From the NCBI GenBank assembly GCA_002685895.1, contig NYYK01000053.1, forward strand, positions 1-9,264: 9,264 nucleotides of DNA, written 5' to 3'. The notes under the pieces were generated by a model, which was given only the letters and a program-made list of their open reading frames with translations, was not told where the DNA came from and made no database searches. A program made the position numbers and the translations under genes. The DNA is from Methanobacteriota archaeon. GTDB taxonomy: Archaea > Thermoplasmatota > Poseidoniia > Poseidoniales > Thalassarchaeaceae. Numbering within the stretch: position 1 is the stretch's first letter; the number at the start of each line of letters is the position of its first letter. Below are positions 6,858 to 9,264 of the stretch, piece by piece.

Positions 6858-7442
6858 ATGACCCGCCTGCTCTTCTTGACCGGCAATGCTGGTAAATTAG
6901 TAGAAGCAACTCAGTTCTTCGCTCCGCTCGGCTATCAGGTAGAGCAGTTTCTAATTGATGGAGAAGTTCCCACTGTGATTGAGCCGCAAGCCGATGATTT
7001 ACGATATGTAGCCCTATCAAAAATTGAACAGGCAATAGCTCATCTTGACGCATGCGGTCAGAAGGCTGCGGTCTTGGTAGAAGACGCTGGCCTCTTCATC
7101 GATGAATTAAATGGATTTCCCGGAGTTTATTCAGCTAGTATACTCGAGCAACTAGGACTTTCAGGAATATTGAAAGTAATGAGCGATATGAATGAGCGAG
7201 GGGCTGAATTTCGTGCCTGTGCAGCGCTTTGGGATGGGGGGCAGGTCATCTTTGGCGAAGGGATTTGTCGGGGCACTATAACAAAAGAAACACGGGGAGA
7301 AAAGGGGTTTGGTTATGATCCGATTTTCTCACCAGAAGAGGAGGGCACTGCACGCACTTTTGGCGAAATGAGTAGTGCTGAAAAGGGAAAGTACAGCCAT
7401 CGCGAAAAGGCCCTTAAAAGCCTAAAAAATCAACTTGGTTGA
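6858..7442 (+). CDS. rdgB: HAM1/RdgB-type dITP/XTP pyrophosphatase
   Basis: This enzyme hydrolyses non-canonical purine triphosphates (dITP, ITP, XTP) to the monophosphate and pyrophosphate, keeping deaminated bases out of DNA and RNA. It is a cytosolic, Mg-dependent dimer. At 194 residues it has the normal family length. Motifs in order are LTGNAGK (7-13, triphosphate loop), LVEDAGLFID (73-82, acidic metal/base site), FPGVYSA (87-93), GFGYDPIF (150-157) and TFGEMSSAEKGKYSHREKA (167-185, including the SHR substrate-recognition residues). All key positions are intact. No good ribosome binding site precedes the ATG, which suggests a leaderless or short-leader message. It is the first gene of a plus-strand run with the acidic-linker membrane protein and the crotonase, but the 62-base gap after it leaves co-transcription open. 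Confidence 0.96.
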   Translation: MTRLLFLTGNAGKLVEATQFFAPLGYQVEQFLIDGEVPTVIEPQADDLRYVALSKIEQAIAHLDACGQKAAVLVEDAGLFIDELNGFPGVYSASILEQLGLSGILKVMSDMNERGAEFRACAALWDGGQVIFGEGICRGTITKETRGEKGFGYDPIFSPEEEGTARTFGEMSSAEKGKYSHREKALKSLKNQLG

Positions 7443-7504
7443 GTTAGCCGCTTATCCGTCATAATGAAAGAGGGGGCACATCTGCTCGCTAATGAGGGGA
7501 CGGG

Positions 7505-8368
7505 ATGTCATTCGGCCGATTGCTGCTGTATCTTGCTTTACTGTTCGGAATTCTGTTCCAATTTTACCTCTCTGGAGAATGGGGGGAAAATATGTATGGC
7601 TACATTTTCGCAGGTGCTTTACTATTACTTGCAGCCTTTTTGGTGATGACTGGGGGTAAGCCGAAAAAGAAGGCAGCGCCAAGGCGGCGCCCTTCAACAA
7701 AATCGGTAGTGGATGAGGAGGATTCGTTTGAATTGCCAGAAGCTGTCGTTGAAGAGGAAGACGGGGGAAGCCGACGAGATCGAAAGGTGGCGGCATCAAA
7801 AGAATCTAGTTCCTCTGAATCTGATGATTCGGAGGAAGATGATGTCATTCAACTTGATGAGGAAGATATCAAAGAGGAAGTTCACATTGCAGAGGAGTAT
7901 GTTGTTGACATTGATGCTGAACAAGTTGAAGAGGCTGATATTGAGGAATTCGTTGAAGAGCGCCGTGGTAAACGAGAGGAGATCAAGAAGCGTATTGAGA
8001 TGCGTCGTCGCGGCCAATTGGCAGATATTCGTGCCTCGGCGGCTCGCATGTGGTCAAAACAGGATGGCGGTGAAGATTTGTTGTCAGTTCTCAGTCAACC
8101 GGGACACGGACTTACGGTCCTTAACGAGCCGGAAAATGTTGAGTCGGGACACCCATATGGGGCGACTTATGTTCGAATTGATGATGCCCGTATACTAAAG
8201 TTGAGAATACCTCTAGATACAGGATTTATTGCGGCTACAGAATTTGAAGAAGAAGTTGTGGTAGAACTTGACGAATTGCCACCTCCTCCCGATGGCCTTC
8301 CATTGCCACCACCACCATCTCAAAGTCAATCAAAATTAGATGCAATGAGAGAGGAAATTGGTGAGTGA
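7505..8368 (+). CDS. Two-helix membrane protein with acidic linker
   Basis: Unrecognised, 287 residues. Residues 5-22 and 31-48 are membrane helices joined by a short polar turn (SGEWGEN). KPKKK and RRR at 52-62 then place the rest in the cytoplasm by the positive-inside rule. Residues about 70-150 are a low-complexity, Glu/Asp/Ser-rich linker. They are followed by a charged helix at 150-182 (EERRGKREEIKKRIEMRRR), a probably folded beta-containing segment at 185-256, a proline-rich stretch at 258-271 and a short helical tail. The design suggests a membrane-tethered adaptor whose C-terminal module reaches away from the membrane. GAGGGG (7494-7499), five bases before the ATG, is a plausible ribosome binding site. 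A later ATG at 7592 would remove the first helix and is less likely. The stop is one base before the crotonase ATG, so the two are co-translated. Confidence 0.78.
   Translation: MSFGRLLLYLALLFGILFQFYLSGEWGENMYGYIFAGALLLLAAFLVMTGGKPKKKAAPRRRPSTKSVVDEEDSFELPEAVVEEEDGGSRRDRKVAASKESSSSESDDSEEDDVIQLDEEDIKEEVHIAEEYVVDIDAEQVEEADIEEFVEERRGKREEIKKRIEMRRRGQLADIRASAARMWSKQDGGEDLLSVLSQPGHGLTVLNEPENVESGHPYGATYVRIDDARILKLRIPLDTGFIAATEFEEEVVVELDELPPPPDGLPLPPPPSQSQSKLDAMREEIGE
8360..8364 (+). promoter_or_regulatory. Shine-Dalgarno site deciding the crotonase start
   Basis: GGTGA, within the last codons of the preceding gene, is five bases before the ATG at 8370. It favours that ATG over the in-frame TTG 8358 and GTG 8361, which would overlap this site. 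Confidence 0.5.
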
Positions 8369-8369
8369 T

Positions 8370-9203
8370 ATGACTGACTCTCTCTTGATTGAACGAATTG
8401 AAGTTGAAAATTCATTCCCTGCTGGTGGCGTTGTGGAAATATGGACCATAAATAGAACTGACAAACTCAACGCACTCAATAGCGAAGTAATGAATGCCCT
8501 CAAATCTGCCTGCAATGCGGCAGAGAATGATGACGATGTAAGGGTAATCATCATCCGTGGAGCTTCTCCACCTGCTCCTGATGGTGATGAACGACAGAAA
8601 CCCGCGGCATTTGTTGCTGGGGCTGATATCAGTGAATTTGTCGAAAAGAATTCGAAACAAATTCGAAATGAATTTGAGGATGATGCTTGGGAGGCAATTT
8701 GGAATCTCTCTAAGCCAACCATTGCTTCCATTGATGGCTTTGCTTTGGGGGGGGGTAGTGAAGTAGCCCTCTCATGTGATTTACGAATCGCCACAACTCG
8801 TTCAAATTTCGGAACGCCGGAAATCAATCTTGGTTTGATTCCTGGTGGCGGTGGAACCCAGAGACTGACAAAATTACTTGGTTACGGGAAGGCTATGGAA
8901 ATGGTGATGACTGGAGATATCATTCCCGCCAATGAGGCATATCGCATCGGACTGGTGAATAGACTCTGTGAGCCCGATGACTTGCAACCGATGACGATGG
9001 GGCTTGCAATGAATTTGGCGAGTAAATCACCACACACAATCAAAGTAGCCAAGAGGGCTGTTCGAGCTGCATTGGAATTGCCGATGGCTGAAGGAGTAAA
9101 ATATGAACGCGATGAGTTCTGCGCTCTTTTTGACACTGAGGACAAAGAGATTGGTGTCAATGCATTTCTTAATCGTGAAAGGCCCGAATGGAAGGGAAAC
9201 TGA
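8370..9203 (+). CDS. Enoyl-CoA hydratase/isomerase (crotonase family)
   Basis: Crotonases use an oxyanion hole of two backbone NH groups to stabilise acyl-CoA enolates; the hydratases add water to 2-enoyl-CoA in fatty-acid or amino-acid breakdown, and relatives act in hydroxypropionate pathways. From the ATG at 8370 (277 residues) it shows LNALNSEVM (34-41), AFVAGADISEF (80-90, first oxyanion-hole and CoA-binding motif), SIDGFALGGGSEVALSCDL (120-138) and FGTPEINLGLIPGGGGTQRL (147-166). The two catalytic glutamates of true hydratases are both present as E131 and E151, twenty residues apart as in the E144/E164 pair of the mammalian enzyme. Hydratase activity is therefore likely; the chain-length or pathway preference cannot be read. 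A loop of roughly ten extra residues (66-79, SPPAPDGDERQKPA) precedes the first CoA motif. A run of nine Gs encodes the glycines of the second oxyanion loop. Stop-to-start spacing of one base with the previous gene indicates one operon. Confidence 0.93.
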   Translation: MTDSLLIERIEVENSFPAGGVVEIWTINRTDKLNALNSEVMNALKSACNAAENDDDVRVIIIRGASPPAPDGDERQKPAAFVAGADISEFVEKNSKQIRNEFEDDAWEAIWNLSKPTIASIDGFALGGGSEVALSCDLRIATTRSNFGTPEINLGLIPGGGGTQRLTKLLGYGKAMEMVMTGDIIPANEAYRIGLVNRLCEPDDLQPMTMGLAMNLASKSPHTIKVAKRAVRAALELPMAEGVKYERDEFCALFDTEDKEIGVNAFLNRERPEWKGN

Positions 9204-9214
9204 GAGGCATCGTG

Positions 9215-9264
9215 ATGTCGAATAGTAGCGAGCCATTGGTAATTACAAAAGACCTAGGCAAGGC
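9215..9264 (+). CDS. N-terminal start of a downstream gene (partial, unidentified)
   Basis: An ATG at 9215 opens a frame that runs to the window edge (MSNSSEPLVITKDLGKA). It is preceded by GAGG at 9204-9207, seven bases upstream, and lies eleven bases after the crotonase stop, so it is probably in the same operon. GTG at 9212 is an in-frame alternative start. Sixteen residues are too few to assign a family. Confidence 0.6.
   Translation, partial: MSNSSEPLVITKDLGK

Noticed and set aside
6814..7053. 79-residue minus-strand open frame in the crcB/rdgB divergent region
   Set aside because: Mostly antisense to the rdgB-type coding sequence, with no recognisable motif.
7713..8198. 161-residue open frame overlapping the acidic-linker protein on the plus strand
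   Set aside because: It is a frame shadow of the GA-rich linker: its composition (Met/Lys/Arg-rich) is what a +1 reading of Glu/Asp codons gives, and it has no plausible start context.
8336..8827. 163-residue minus-strand open frame opposite the crotonase
   Set aside because: Antisense to a well-supported crotonase with intact catalytic motifs; no family features or ribosome binding site of its own.
1..9264. CRISPR array, insertion sequence, attachment site or defence cassette
   Set aside because: No direct-repeat array, transposase motif, terminal inverted repeats or toxin-antitoxin-like pair is visible. The tRNA end is not duplicated elsewhere in the window as far as can be seen by eye.

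Overview
The window looks like part of a planktonic archaeal chromosome, most likely a Marine Group II / Poseidoniales-type euryarchaeon (Thermoplasmatota). It carries an archaeal-type Holliday junction resolvase (Hjc), a tRNA-Gly with encoded CCA, a very large signal-peptide surface protein with a C-terminal membrane anchor and many N-glycosylation sequons, and tightly packed short operons. Some genes have GGTG/GAGGTG-type ribosome binding sites and others appear leaderless. The clade is an inference from gene content and style; no rRNA or other decisive marker is present.

Layout. Bases 1-60 are the tail of an upstream gene that runs directly into a 938-residue secreted, membrane-anchored Ig-like/beta-sandwich surface protein (64-2880). 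A 75-base gap with a possible TATA box leads to a 581-residue protein with about six membrane helices and a long cytoplasmic helical-repeat domain (2956-4701). Converging on it from the minus strand are a 263-residue RuvC/YqgF-like RNase H-fold protein (4841-5632) and, 44 bases downstream of it, tRNA-Gly(CCC) (4722-4796). The RuvC-like gene is divergent from hjc (5734-6390), with about 100 bases between the starts. hjc converges with a CrcB/Fluc fluoride channel gene (6396-6770, minus). crcB is in turn divergent from a HAM1/RdgB nucleotide-pool cleaning pyrophosphatase (6858-7442). Then come a small two-helix membrane protein with a long acidic linker (7505-8368), an enoyl-CoA hydratase (8370-9203) and the start of another gene (9215 onwards), all on the plus strand and closely spaced.

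Functional themes. The centre of the window is weighted to genome maintenance: a Holliday junction resolvase, a second resolvase-fold (RuvC/YqgF-like) protein sharing its intergenic region, and nearby a house-cleaning dITP/XTP pyrophosphatase. The flanks hold envelope proteins, fluoride export and acyl-CoA metabolism. There is no sign of a mobile element, CRISPR array or defence island. Every stretch is accounted for by genes or gaps below about 100 bases. The most interesting items are the Hjc/RuvC-like divergent pair, the unusual architecture of both proteins, and a Phe-to-Met change in the 'Phe box' of the fluoride channel.
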